A DNA stretch of 64,000 bases from Domibacillus iocasae (GTDB taxonomy: Bacteria; Bacillota; Bacilli; Bacillales; Domibacillaceae): the NCBI RefSeq assembly GCF_001750285.1, contig NZ_MAMP01000024.1, positions 434,001 to 498,000 of the forward strand, written 5' to 3'. Below the pieces are notes generated by a model that made no database searches, was not told the origin of the DNA, and saw only the letters and a list, made by a program, of their open reading frames with translations. The translations under genes were made by a program, and so were the position numbers. Of the stretch, positions 45,500-55,617 are shown one piece after another; position 1 is the first letter of the stretch; every line of letters begins with the position of its first letter.

Positions 45500-47081
45500 T
45501 CAATCGATCAACCCTTCTTCTTTTAAAAACTCTTCCGCCACTTCTTCATACTTTTTGCCATCGAGGTCAACACGCTTGTTCAACTCCTGCATGCGTTCGT
45601 CATCGATTTTTCCTGCAAGCATATTCAGCACGTCTTGAAGTTCGGGGTATTCTTCCAGCACTTCTCCACGCACAACCGGAATAGCATAATAAGGCGGGAA
45701 AAACTGCTTATCATCTTCTAACACTTTCAAATCAAATGCCTGTATACGGCCATCTGTCGTGTATGCGTCAATGGCATCCACTTCATTATTTTTAATCGCG
45801 CTATACATAATGCCTGTATCCAGCGTCTGTGTTGATGCAAAATCAAGACCGTATAATTCCTGAAGGCCTGGATAGCCGTCAGCTCTTTCTAAAAATTCCG
45901 GTTCTGAGCCAAAGCGCATGTTTCCTGCATATGGCTGCAGCTGTGAAATCGTCTTGATTCCATATTTTTCTGCATCCGCCTGGCGAATTGTGACAGAATA
46001 AGTATTATTAAAGCCGATTGGATCTAACAGCTGAAGATTAAATTCTTCATTAAAACGGTCTTTTACATAATCATATACATCGTCAGGATCATTGCTGTCG
46101 ATTTCTTCTTTTAAATAGTTCAACAAAATCGTTCCCGTATATTCAACAGACATATCGTAAGATCCTTGTTTTAATCCATCAAATACACCAGCAGATCCAC
46201 TAATAAAGGATTCATAATTCACATTCAAGTCTGTTTCTTCCTCAATTAACTTCCCATACACATGTACAAGAATTTCTTGCTCTGTAAAAGACTTTCCTGT
46301 AATCGTAATCGTGTCCTCCGCTTGCCCTCCGCCAATAAACGGCCAGATAACCATACCAATAAACAACAGCGCGGATGCGCCGGCAATTGCGAGAGTCATT
46401 TGACGGCCTCGCTTGCCTTTTTTCTGCAAGGCTTCTGTTGATGAATTGTATTCAATTCTTTTTAATACAAAATCAAGAATAATGGCAATCAGCGCCGCCG
46501 GAATGGCTCCTGCTAAAATTAGTCCTGAATTATACGTCTGTAATCCGCGAAAAATCAAGTCACCAAGACCACCAGCTCCGATGAGCCCGGCAATAGTTGC
46601 TACTCCGACAATAAGCACTGTGGCTGTTCTCACACCACCCATAATGACTTTCATTGCAAGCGGCAGCTCGACCATCCATAGCACTTGCCGGCTTGTCATA
46701 CCCATTCCGACGCCAGCTTCAACGGTCGACCGGTCAACCCCTGTAATGCCAAGATACGTATTCCGCAAAATTGGAAGCAGTCCATAAATCGTCAATGCGA
46801 TAATAGCGGGTGCTTTTCCAGTGCCGATAAAAGGAACAAGAAAGACGAGCAAGGCTAAACTTGGAATGGTTTGAAAAATGGCTGTAATGCCGATGATGGG
46901 TTCGGCGATTTTTTTACGGCGGGTTAAATAAATTCCGAGAGGCACGGATATGAGGATCGCAAGGCCAATTGAAATTAATGATAAATATAAATGTTCAAGA
47001 ATAAGCTGCCATATTTCAGTCCATCTTGTTGTAAATGCATTCGTTGTTTGAGCAATTAAATTGAACGTAAAAATACGTCAT
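45500..47081 (-). CDS. opuFB: Compatible-solute ABC importer, permease fused to binding protein (OpuFB-like), frameshift near start
   Basis: A permease (about 5-6 helices; EAA-like region [33 protein letters not shown]) fused to an extracellular type II binding protein (from [23 protein letters not shown] to the end). This fusion with a CBS-type ATPase matches the OpuF family, which imports glycine betaine and similar osmolytes. The best ribosome site (GGAGG) and ATG are at 47081, but that frame is one base out: the conserved N-terminal helix ([20 protein letters not shown]) is read only if one T of the T5 at 47069-47073 is dropped. From 46945 (GTG) the frame is intact but starts inside the first helix. 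Confidence 0.8.
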
Positions 47082-47090
47082 CTCTCCTCC

Positions 47091-48206
47091 CTAGACAAAT
47101 TGATTCGATATGTGGCGTACGATACTGGCACGATTAATAATGCCCTGCACCCGGTTTTCTTCATCCGTTACAATGATAAAGCTGATCGGCGATTGGTTAA
47201 TCATTTCCAAGGCTGTTTCCGGATCTTCGAGATTATTGATAACGGGCACTTCTACTTTTTCAATGTCGCGCAGCGTAATCTCTTCATTTATATACGATTT
47301 TTGCAAATCCCAAATACCTACAACCCCCTGATATCGCCGCTGATTATCAACGAGAATTAAGCTGTCGACACGTTTTTGCCGCATCATTTTTAATGCAGCT
47401 GCAACTCCTCTTTCTGGTGATGCAGTAATGGGGGATGTCATTAACAATTCCAACGGCGGCAGAGACAGTGAATCTTGCTGCATCCGATCTTCACCGATAA
47501 ACTGTCGAACGAAATCATTGGCTGGATGGCGAAGTATGCGTTCTGGTGTATCAAGCTGCACAACAACACCCTCCTGCATAATGCAAATCCGGTCGGCAAT
47601 TTTTAATGCTTCATCCATATCATGTGTCACAAATACAATCGTCTTTTTAATTTCGCTTTGCAGCCGAACCAATTCATCCTGCAGCTGCTCACGGCTGATT
47701 GGATCGAGGGCACTGAACGGTTCATCCATTAAAATAATGTTCGGCTCCGCCGCCATCGCCCGAATGACGCCAATTCGCTGCTGCTGGCCGCCTGACAGTT
47801 CAGCTGGATACCGGTCTCCAAAAACAGATGGGTCCAGTCCCACAAGCTCCATCAATTCATTTACTTTTTCCGTGTACTTCACTTCTTCCCATTTCTTCAG
47901 CTTTGGCACGAGACCGACATTTTCTTTAATTGTCATATGCGGCATTAAGCCGATTTGCTGAATGACATAGCCGATATCCCGCCGGAGCCGAACCGGGTTG
48001 ATTTTGGAAATACTTTTACCGTCAATTGTAATCGAGCCGCTTGACGGGTCAATTAAACGATTGATCATTTTCATCGTTGTCGTTTTCCCGCAGCCGCTCG
48101 GACCAATTAGGACAAACAATTCACCGGTTTCTACCTTTAAATTAATTTGTTTAAGCGCTTCGAATCCATCTGCATATTTTTTTGATACTTCTTTAAATTC
48201 AATCAA
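47091..48206 (-). CDS. opuFA: Compatible-solute ABC importer ATPase with CBS pair (OpuFA-like)
   Basis: 371 residues. Walker A GPSGCGKTTT, signature LSGGQQQRIGVIRAM, Walker B NIILMDEPFSALDP, H-loop VFVTHDMDEAL, and a C-terminal CBS pair (about 250-365) as in osmosensing OpuA/OpuC ATPases. TTG at 48206 is six bases after AAAGGGAGG; the GTG three codons upstream lies in that site. Followed ten bases later by the OpuFB-like gene. A sigma-B-type promoter upstream suggests osmotic or general stress control. Confidence 0.92.
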   Translation of the reverse strand: MIEFKEVSKKYADGFEALKQINLKVETGELFVLIGPSGCGKTTTMKMINRLIDPSSGSITIDGKSISKINPVRLRRDIGYVIQQIGLMPHMTIKENVGLVPKLKKWEEVKYTEKVNELMELVGLDPSVFGDRYPAELSGGQQQRIGVIRAMAAEPNIILMDEPFSALDPISREQLQDELVRLQSEIKKTIVFVTHDMDEALKIADRICIMQEGVVVQLDTPERILRHPANDFVRQFIGEDRMQQDSLSLPPLELLMTSPITASPERGVAAALKMMRQKRVDSLILVDNQRRYQGVVGIWDLQKSYINEEITLRDIEKVEVPVINNLEDPETALEMINQSPISFIIVTDEENRVQGIINRASIVRHISNQFV

Positions 48207-48230
48207 AGCACGCACCTCCCTTTGTGTCTT

Positions 48231-48256
48231 TTTCCCTATTGGAATATATCTAAAAC
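48231..48256 (-). promoter_or_regulatory. Candidate sigma-B promoter for the opuF operon
   Basis: Minus-strand GTTTTA (48251-48256), 14-base spacer, GGGAAA (48231-48236), a full match to the sigma-B pattern GTTTWW-N12-15-GGGWAW, 25 bases before the TTG start. Confidence 0.6.
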
Positions 48257-48355
48257 ATAGAAACTTAATTTTTTTGTCATTTCTGTTATTTACGTTTAAG
48301 CGTACTCACTCTGGGGAACTTTATACATAACAAACAAAAGCATGAGGTGAACGGA

Positions 48356-48424
48356 ATGTTGAAAACAATTTTAATGGTCATTGGAGCAATTGTCGTAATA
48401 TCATGGATTATTTCCATGCTGTAA
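48356..48424 (+). CDS. 22-aa hydrophobic peptide gene
   Basis: ATG at 48356 preceded by GAGGTGA with about five bases spacing encodes a 22-residue peptide beginning MLKTILMVIGAIVVI, a single membrane helix with one Lys at the N-terminus. A strong terminator begins six bases after the stop. The ribosome site plus terminator make a real miniprotein plausible, though length alone gives little statistical support. Confidence 0.5.
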   Translation: MLKTILMVIGAIVVISWIISML

Positions 48425-48429
48425 AATAT

Positions 48430-48470
48430 AAAAAAAGACCTTTCCATTATTCGGAAAGGTCTTTTTTTAT
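48430..48470. terminator. Terminator between the 22-aa gene and leuD
   Basis: 13-bp stem AAAAGACCTTTCC / GGAAAGGTCTTTT with 7-base loop, A run before and T7 after; ends the ilv-leu transcript. Confidence 0.85.
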
Positions 48471-49070
48471 TTAACTGTATTGTTTTCCATACACTTTTTC
48501 TTCAAATTGGCGAATACGCTCTTCGGCTGACAACGTAACCGATATTTCATCCCAGCCATTTAAAAGCATCTTTTTCCAGTAGGGATCAATGTCGAAATAA
48601 GCAGTAAATCCGCTATCATCTGTGACAGACTGTTCTTCAAGATTGATATGAAGCTTAAAGCCCGGCACAGATGCGCGTCCAAGCAGTGTTTTTACTTCTT
48701 CATCTGTTAGTTTCACAGCCAAAATGCCGTTTTTCACACTGTTATTGTAAAAAATATCGGCATAGCTTGGAGCGATAATGATGCGGAATCCGTAATCTAA
48801 AAGTGCCCATGGAGCATGCTCCCGTGAGGAGCCGCAGCCAAAATTTTCACCGGCGACTAAAATTTCAGCGTCCGCAAATTTCGGATCGTTTAAAATAAAG
48901 TCTTCACGCTTATTGCCATCATCATCAAAGCGCCAGTTGTAAAAAACAAATTGGCCAAAGCCTTGGCGTTCAATGCGTTTTAAAAATTGTTTTGGAATAA
49001 TTTGATCAGTATCAATGTTTGCCCGGTTAATTGGACAAACAACACCTGTAAATTGATTAATCGGCTCCAT
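48471..49070 (-). CDS. leuD: 3-isopropylmalate dehydratase small subunit
   Basis: 199 residues, normal for LeuD. Pairs with LeuC to isomerise 2- to 3-isopropylmalate in leucine synthesis. Signature AGENFGCGSSREHAPWAL and the N-terminal FTGVVCPINRANIDTDQIIPKQFLK. ATG at 49070 follows AAAGGAGGGG. Starts 14 bases after the leuC stop. Last gene of the cluster. Confidence 0.96.
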   Translation of the reverse strand: MEPINQFTGVVCPINRANIDTDQIIPKQFLKRIERQGFGQFVFYNWRFDDDGNKREDFILNDPKFADAEILVAGENFGCGSSREHAPWALLDYGFRIIIAPSYADIFYNNSVKNGILAVKLTDEEVKTLLGRASVPGFKLHINLEEQSVTDDSGFTAYFDIDPYWKKMLLNGWDEISVTLSAEERIRQFEEKVYGKQYS

Positions 49071-49084
49071 GAATGCCCCTCCTT

Positions 49085-50497
49085 TTATTGATTTACGCCA
49101 GCTAATTCGCGAACGTCTGTAAAACGTCCCATAACAGCTGCCGCTGCTGCCATCGACGGACTGACAAGGTGTGTACGGGCGCCGTTCCCTTGGCGTCCTT
49201 CAAAGTTGCGATTTGATGTTGATGCACAGCGTTTACCCGGCGGTACAACATCGTCATTCATGGCAAGACACATTGAGCATCCAGATTCACGCCACTGGAA
49301 GCCAGCTTCTGTGAAGATTTTATCAAGGCCTTCCGCTTCCGCTTGCTGTTTCACCGTTTGAGATCCCGGCACAACAATCGCTGTTACATGATCTTGTACT
49401 TTACGTCCTCTTGCCACTTCCGCGGCTGCACGCAAGTCACTCAATCTAGAGTTCGTGCATGAACCGATAAAAACATAATCAACTGAAATATCTGTTAATC
49501 TTGTACCGGCTTCAAGACCCATATAATCTAGTGCAAGGCGAACGGATTCTTTGTCTGCTTCACGGTCAAATTCATCTGGAGACGGAACAAAACCAGAAAT
49601 GCCGCTGCCCATAGATGGGTTCGTACCCCAAGTCATTTGCGGTTCAATGTCAGCTGCATCGATTTCAAGTGTTTTGTCATATGTTGCGCCTTCATCCGTT
49701 GCAAGGGCAAGCCAGCGTTTTGCTGCTTCTTCAAATTCTTCACCCTGCGGCGCATAACGGCGTCCGCGTAAATACTCAACCGTTGTCATATCCGGACTAA
49801 CAAGCCCTGCACGCGCACCTGCTTCAATCGACATATTGCAAATTGTCATGCGCTGTTCCATTGAAAGAGCGCGGATTGCCTCGCCTGTAAACTCCATCAC
49901 GTAGCCTGTCCCGGCATTAACGCCAAATTTTGCGATAATCGCCAAAATAATATCTTTGGACTGTACACCAAAACCAAGCTTGCCATTTACTTTAATTTGC
50001 AATGTTTTCGGCTGCTTTTGCCAAATTGTCTGCGTCGCCAAAACGTGTTCTACTTCACTCGTACCAATTCCGAATGCAAGCGCACCAAATGCACCATGTG
50101 TAGACGTATGGCTATCGCCGCAGACAATAGTTTTGCCCGGCTGTGTAAGGCCAAGTTGCGGACCAATGACGTGAACAATCCCTTGATCCGGATGATCAAT
50201 ATCCGCAAGCTCAATACCGAATTCACGGCAGTTTTGCTCAAGCGTCTGCATTTGTGTTTTAGAAATCGGGTCATTTACAATGTGGCGGTTAATAGTCGGA
50301 ACGTTGTGATCCATTGTAGCGTATGTTAAATCCGGCCGTCTGACACGGCGTCCGTTCATGCGTAACCCTTCAAATGCCTGTGGTGATGTGACTTCGTGGA
50401 CAAGGTGCAAATCGATATAGAGCAGGTCCGGCTTCCCTTCTTCTCTGCTAACAACGTGGTTTTCCCAAATTTTTTCGATAACCGTTTTTTTCATCAT
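49085..50497 (-). CDS. leuC: 3-isopropylmalate dehydratase large subunit
   Basis: 470 residues. Fe-S aconitase-type subunit: [30 protein letters not shown] and the cysteine pair in [11 protein letters not shown] supply the cluster ligands. The second ATG (50494) could equally be the start. The 250 bases upstream, between leuC and leuB, hold a palindromic repeat rather than a gene, unlike the tight spacing in B. subtilis. Confidence 0.96.
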   Translation of the reverse strand: MMKKTVIEKIWENHVVSREEGKPDLLYIDLHLVHEVTSPQAFEGLRMNGRRVRRPDLTYATMDHNVPTINRHIVNDPISKTQMQTLEQNCREFGIELADIDHPDQGIVHVIGPQLGLTQPGKTIVCGDSHTSTHGAFGALAFGIGTSEVEHVLATQTIWQKQPKTLQIKVNGKLGFGVQSKDIILAIIAKFGVNAGTGYVMEFTGEAIRALSMEQRMTICNMSIEAGARAGLVSPDMTTVEYLRGRRYAPQGEEFEEAAKRWLALATDEGATYDKTLEIDAADIEPQMTWGTNPSMGSGISGFVPSPDEFDREADKESVRLALDYMGLEAGTRLTDISVDYVFIGSCTNSRLSDLRAAAEVARGRKVQDHVTAIVVPGSQTVKQQAEAEGLDKIFTEAGFQWRESGCSMCLAMNDDVVPPGKRCASTSNRNFEGRQGNGARTHLVSPSMAAAAAVMGRFTDVRELAGVNQ

Positions 50498-50519
50498 GTT
50501 ACAGCCCCCCTCTTATGTG

Positions 50520-50745
50520 CATTTTAATAAAGTAAATCTTCCATCAATAGGCATTCCCTCTGTCTCCTATTGATGGTTAGATGAACCAATCGGGCATTTA
50601 AAGGCAGTAGGAACTCCGCCTATTTTCTTTGCTGCCTCAGAACCTTGAGGCGAGAGTCTTACTGCCCGTTAATGCGGGATAAAAAACGAGGACCCCGCCT
50701 TTCCCTAGCTTGAAGATAGGGAAAGGTTGAATCCACGTGGCGTTT
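50520..50745. repeat. Palindrome-rich interspersed repeat between leuB and leuC
   Basis: A 226-base noncoding block with several hairpins: CCATCAATAGG / CCTATTGATGG (50532-50568), GGCAGTAGG with a mirror in CTTACTGCC (about 50611-50665), GCCTCAGAACCTTGAGGC (50634-50651) and CCTTTCCCTA / TAGGGAAAGG (50698-50727). I recognise the pattern (GGGCATTTAAAGGCAGTAGG, CCGCCT, GCCTCA, ACTGCCCG) as a short element scattered through Bacillaceae genomes. It contains no open frame. It is transcribed as part of the leu mRNA. Confidence 0.6.
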
Positions 50746-50747
50746 TC

Positions 50748-51857
50748 TTACATGTAAACAACTTCATCTGCATATGCAGGTGCGTCATCCGCAACTCGTT
50801 CTATAACAAGCTCTATCATTTTATCTGTACCGACAACCGTACTGCCTTCCATTTGCAAATCCGGTGTGCAATATCCGTCGTTTAATACAGACTGCACAGC
50901 GCGTTCAATCGATTCCCCTTCTAAACGCATATCAAGCGAATATTTCAGCATAAGCGCTGTTGATAAAATCATCGCCAGCGGATTGGCCTTATTTTGACCG
51001 GCAATATCCGGCGCTGAGCCATGAACCGGCTCATACAGCCCAAGACCGCTTTCTGATAGACTCGCAGATGGAAGCATGCCGAGTGAACCCGTGATCATCG
51101 ATGCTTCATCACTTAAAATATCACCGAATAAGTTTTCTGTCACAATAACATCAAACTGTCCCGGATTTGAAATAAGCTTCATTGCCGCCGCATCTACATA
51201 CATGTGATCAACCGTTACATCCGGATAATCTGCTGCTTTTTCATTAACAATTTCACGCCACATACGGCTTGATTCGAGCACGTTTGCTTTATCAACCGAC
51301 GTAAGGCGTCCATCGCGCGCTTTCGCAAACTCAAATGCTTTCACAACAATCCGCTCAATTTCTGCACGTGTATATTGCAATGTATCAACAACGACCTCGT
51401 TGTTATCACCACGGCGTTCACTCGGCTTCCCGAAATAAAGGCCACCTGTTAATTCGCGAACGATCAGCATATTCACATTCCCGGCAATTTCAGGCTTTAG
51501 CGGAGAAGATTGCACAAGTGTTTTAAATGATGGAATCGGACGCAAGTTGGCAAATAAACCAAGCTCTTTCCGAATCGCAAGCAGACCGCGCTCAGGGCGT
51601 TCTGCGGACGGCAGGCTATCCCATTTCAGACCTCCTACCGCACCAAGCAAAATCGCGTCGCTGTTTTTTGCAAGTGCCAGTGTTGACTCTGGCAGCGGCG
51701 TCCCGTGCGAATCAATCGCGGCACCTCCAATATCAGCATATTCCAGCTCAAATTCGTGGCCAAAGCGTTTTCCAACCGCTTCAAGAGCAGCTGCGGCGCC
51801 TGATGCGATTTCCCGGCCGATTCCGTCGCCCGGCAAAATGGCAATTTTCTTCTTCAC
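50748..51857 (-). CDS. leuB: 3-isopropylmalate dehydrogenase
   Basis: 369 residues. NAD-dependent oxidative decarboxylation of 3-isopropylmalate. Motifs: ILPGDGIGREI, RRGDNNE with RELTGGLYFG, VTENLFGDILSDEASMITGSLGMLPSASL and EPVHGSAPDIAGQNKANP. GTG at 51857 follows GGGGGG. It comes 46 bases after ilvC; in B. subtilis leuA sits between these two genes. Confidence 0.96.
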   Translation of the reverse strand: MKKKIAILPGDGIGREIASGAAAALEAVGKRFGHEFELEYADIGGAAIDSHGTPLPESTLALAKNSDAILLGAVGGLKWDSLPSAERPERGLLAIRKELGLFANLRPIPSFKTLVQSSPLKPEIAGNVNMLIVRELTGGLYFGKPSERRGDNNEVVVDTLQYTRAEIERIVVKAFEFAKARDGRLTSVDKANVLESSRMWREIVNEKAADYPDVTVDHMYVDAAAMKLISNPGQFDVIVTENLFGDILSDEASMITGSLGMLPSASLSESGLGLYEPVHGSAPDIAGQNKANPLAMILSTALMLKYSLDMRLEGESIERAVQSVLNDGYCTPDLQMEGSTVVGTDKMIELVIERVADDAPAYADEVVYM

Positions 51858-51903
51858 GTAAATCCCCCCGCTTGAAATAACTTTTTAAAACAATGAAAAA
51901 GGC

Positions 51904-52953
<1,050 letters not shown>

Positions 52954-52958
52954 TTATT

Positions 52959-53483
52959 TTAATTTAAAATAGAAAACTGTTTTGATTCCGCTCCAAGACG
53001 CTGTGATCCGCGTTTAATTGCTGTTTGTCCTGTGCGGGCTACTTCTTTAATTCCATAAGGACGAAGAAGCTCAATCATCGCTTCGATTTTATCGAAGTTT
53101 CCGACAACTTGAATTGTGACGCTGTCTTTAGCCACATCAATGATCGTGGCACGGAATGGTTCGATGATAACATTAATTTCCGCACGTGTCTGCGGTGTTG
53201 TCATCACTTTAATGAGAGCAAGCTCACGCGTAACGATTGCCTGCTCGGTAATATCATTTACTTTCAGCACGTCAATTTGCTTATTCAGCTGTTTGACGAC
53301 TTGCTCTACCATCCGGTCATCTTCAACTTGTACGACGAATGTCATTTTTGACACGCCTTCTGTTTCAGTAGACCCGACAGTAATGCTTTCAATATTAAAC
53401 TGGCGGCGTGTAAATAATCCGGCAATCCGATTTAATACACCGCTCTGGTTTAGCACGGTTGCTGTTACAATTCTTCGTTTCAC
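52959..53483 (-). CDS. ilvH: Acetolactate synthase small (regulatory) subunit
   Basis: 174 residues. N-terminal ACT domain ([26 protein letters not shown]) binds valine for feedback inhibition; the C-terminal domain carries [19 protein letters not shown] at 53483 overlaps the ilvB stop by four bases, indicating coupled translation with the catalytic subunit. Confidence 0.96.
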   Translation of the reverse strand: MKRRIVTATVLNQSGVLNRIAGLFTRRQFNIESITVGSTETEGVSKMTFVVQVEDDRMVEQVVKQLNKQIDVLKVNDITEQAIVTRELALIKVMTTPQTRAEINVIIEPFRATIIDVAKDSVTIQVVGNFDKIEAMIELLRPYGIKEVARTGQTAIKRGSQRLGAESKQFSILN

Positions 53484-55219
53484 TGCGGTTTCACCCCGAT
53501 CATTTCATGAATTCCTTTGCCTGGCGCGATCATCGGGTAAACCATTTCTTTCGGCTTAATGCGGCAATCGATCAAAACAGGCTCATTGTCTGTCAGCGTT
53601 TCACGCATTACTTTTTCTGCTTCTTCTTCTGTTGTAACCACATAGCCGCGAAGGCCATAGGCACCAGCCAATTTTACAAAGTCCGGCTGAACCGGGATCA
53701 ATGACTGAGAATAGCGCTCCTCATAAAACGTTTCCTGCCATTGACGAACCATGCCAAGTGCCATGTTATTGTAAATGATAATTTTAACCGGCAGCTTTAA
53801 TTCCGCAACAAGTCCAAGCTCCTGCAAAGTCATTTGGAAGCCTGCGTCACCGGCTACCGCCACGACTGTTTTATCCGGCTTCGCAATTTGCGCGCCGATT
53901 GCGGATGGAAAACCAAAGCCCATTGTACCAAGGCCCCCTGATGTTACCCATTGATCCGGCTTGTTGAATCCATAATATTGCGCTGTCCACATTTGATGCT
54001 GGCCGACGTCTGTTGTTACAACAGCATCGCCGTCTGTAATATCATGAATCAATTTCATAAGTGACTGTGGTGAAATACCATCGCCGTTTTCTGTGTTCCA
54101 TAGCGGATTCTCTTTTTTATCCTGATCAAGTTTGTCACGCCATTCTCCTGCATTCGGTGCTTCAAAATCCAAGCTAAGGATTTTTTTCAACGCTTCACGA
54201 GCATCTGCAACGATCGGAATATGCGTCGGTACGTTTTTGCCGATTTCAGCTGGATCGATATCAATGTGTGCAACCGTTGCATTTTTCGCAAAATGTGCAA
54301 GGTTTCCGGTTAAGCGGTCATCAAAACGGGCGCCAATGTTAATGAGCAGGTCCGCTTCGTAAAGGGCTGTATTGGCTGCGTACGTTCCATGCATACCGCC
54401 CATTCCAAGAAATAATGGGTGATTGGCTGGAAAACCGCCAAGGCCGAGCAATGTGTTGACAACTGGAATTTGCATTTTTTCGACAAATTGAAGCAGTTCT
54501 TCAGACGCTTTCGCATGAAGGACGCCTGCTCCTGCCAAAATAACCGGTTTTGTTGCTTTTGCCAGTGCTCCGCGCAGCTTTTTCACTTGCAGGCTGTTTG
54601 GCTTAAAGTTCGGCTGGTACCCTGGCAAATTTAGTTCATCGACAAATTCCGCACTCCCTACTGTTTGAGCGATGTCCTTTGGAATATCGATTAAAACAGG
54701 GCCCGGGCGGCCGGTTGTCGCAATATGGAACGCTTCATGAACGATTCTCGGAAGATCTGCCATTGAACGAACCTGGTAATTATGTTTTGTAATCGGCATG
54801 GTAATCCCAATTACGTCTGCTTCCTGGAAAGCATCCGATCCGATAACGCCTGTTGCAACCTGGCCCGTAAACACAACTAGCGGAATCGAATCCATCATTG
54901 CATCTGTAATGCCTGTCACTAGGTTTGTTGCACCAGGACCCGATGTTGCTAAAACAACGCCTGGCTTACCAGAAACACGCGCATACCCTTCAGCGGCATG
55001 AATCGCTGCCTGCTCATGACGGGCAAGGATGTGGCGAATTGGGTTTTTGTAAAGTGCATCGTATAATGGAAGGACGGCTCCTCCTGGATAGCCAAACATT
55101 ACTTCTACGTTCTCGTTTTTTAGAGTTTCGATAAATAAGTCAGCACCGTTCTTTGGTTCAGCCGCTTTTGTTGCTTGATCGTCAAACTTCATTTCTGTTG
55201 CTTTTGCATTTTGACTCAT
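53480..55219 (-). CDS. ilvB: Acetolactate synthase large (catalytic) subunit
   Basis: 579 residues. Thiamine-diphosphate enzyme: catalytic Glu in [18 protein letters not shown], and the ThDP/Mg motif [16 protein letters not shown]...KIIIYNN. First common step of valine, leucine and isoleucine synthesis. ATG at 55219 follows TTTGGAGGGG; the upstream frame extends into the T-box terminator. Transcription into it is gated by the T-box leader. Confidence 0.97.
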   Translation of the reverse strand: MSQNAKATEMKFDDQATKAAEPKNGADLFIETLKNENVEVMFGYPGGAVLPLYDALYKNPIRHILARHEQAAIHAAEGYARVSGKPGVVLATSGPGATNLVTGITDAMMDSIPLVVFTGQVATGVIGSDAFQEADVIGITMPITKHNYQVRSMADLPRIVHEAFHIATTGRPGPVLIDIPKDIAQTVGSAEFVDELNLPGYQPNFKPNSLQVKKLRGALAKATKPVILAGAGVLHAKASEELLQFVEKMQIPVVNTLLGLGGFPANHPLFLGMGGMHGTYAANTALYEADLLINIGARFDDRLTGNLAHFAKNATVAHIDIDPAEIGKNVPTHIPIVADAREALKKILSLDFEAPNAGEWRDKLDQDKKENPLWNTENGDGISPQSLMKLIHDITDGDAVVTTDVGQHQMWTAQYYGFNKPDQWVTSGGLGTMGFGFPSAIGAQIAKPDKTVVAVAGDAGFQMTLQELGLVAELKLPVKIIIYNNMALGMVRQWQETFYEERYSQSLIPVQPDFVKLAGAYGLRGYVVTTEEEAEKVMRETLTDNEPVLIDCRIKPKEMVYPMIAPGKGIHEMIGVKPQ

Positions 55220-55299
55220 GTTTTTCCCCTCCAAATAATGGTTTGTTTTCCGTATTGGCAAGAGGTTCCTTCTTCACAATAGGTTAAATACCCGTTTTA

Positions 55300-55612
55300 A
55301 AGCAAAAAGAAAAGTCCTTTCACGCCTGCGACTGCCTAAACAGAAACGCAGGGGTGAAAAGACTTTGTTTCTTTCCACGGTACCACCCTGATTCACGAAT
55401 TTTTTTGCAAAAATCCGCCTTATGAACCGATTACCGGCTCGTTTTGGTAACGGGTGGCCAGCACCCGACTTTTCCTACTGGATGACGTTCAGAAAAGCAC
55501 TCAGAGGGGATGTCGCGATCGGATGCACTCCCGGCTCTCAGCTATAACCGGTTCTCTGTGAAATGCAGTTCCTATCACTTTTTCCTCGTCAACGTTTTAT
55601 ATGTTTTGACGT
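55300..55612 (-). ncRNA. T-box riboswitch controlling ilvBHC-leuBCD
   Basis: Minus-strand leader with the hallmark T-box CAGGGTGGTACCGTGGA (55374-55390), a preceding Stem I with GAACCGGTTATAGCTGAGAG and CCAGTAGG elements, and a large terminator stem (about 55302-55362: AAAGTCTTTTCAC paired with GTGAAAGGACTTT plus CCTGCG/CGCAGG) ending in a T-rich run. Uncharged tRNA would favour the antiterminator. A CTC triplet at 55504-55506 is a candidate leucine specifier; I could not confirm it by folding. It begins six bases after the ilvD stop. Confidence 0.92.
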
Positions 55613-55617
55613 ATAGA

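Noticed and set aside
47428-47961. 177-codon plus-strand frame opposite opuFA
   Set aside because: Serine/cysteine-rich antisense of a well-conserved ATPase gene; no support as a gene.
50520-50745. Hidden gene or degraded leuA between leuB and leuC
   Set aside because: No frame of useful length in any phase and no leuA-like sequence; the block is made of hairpins.
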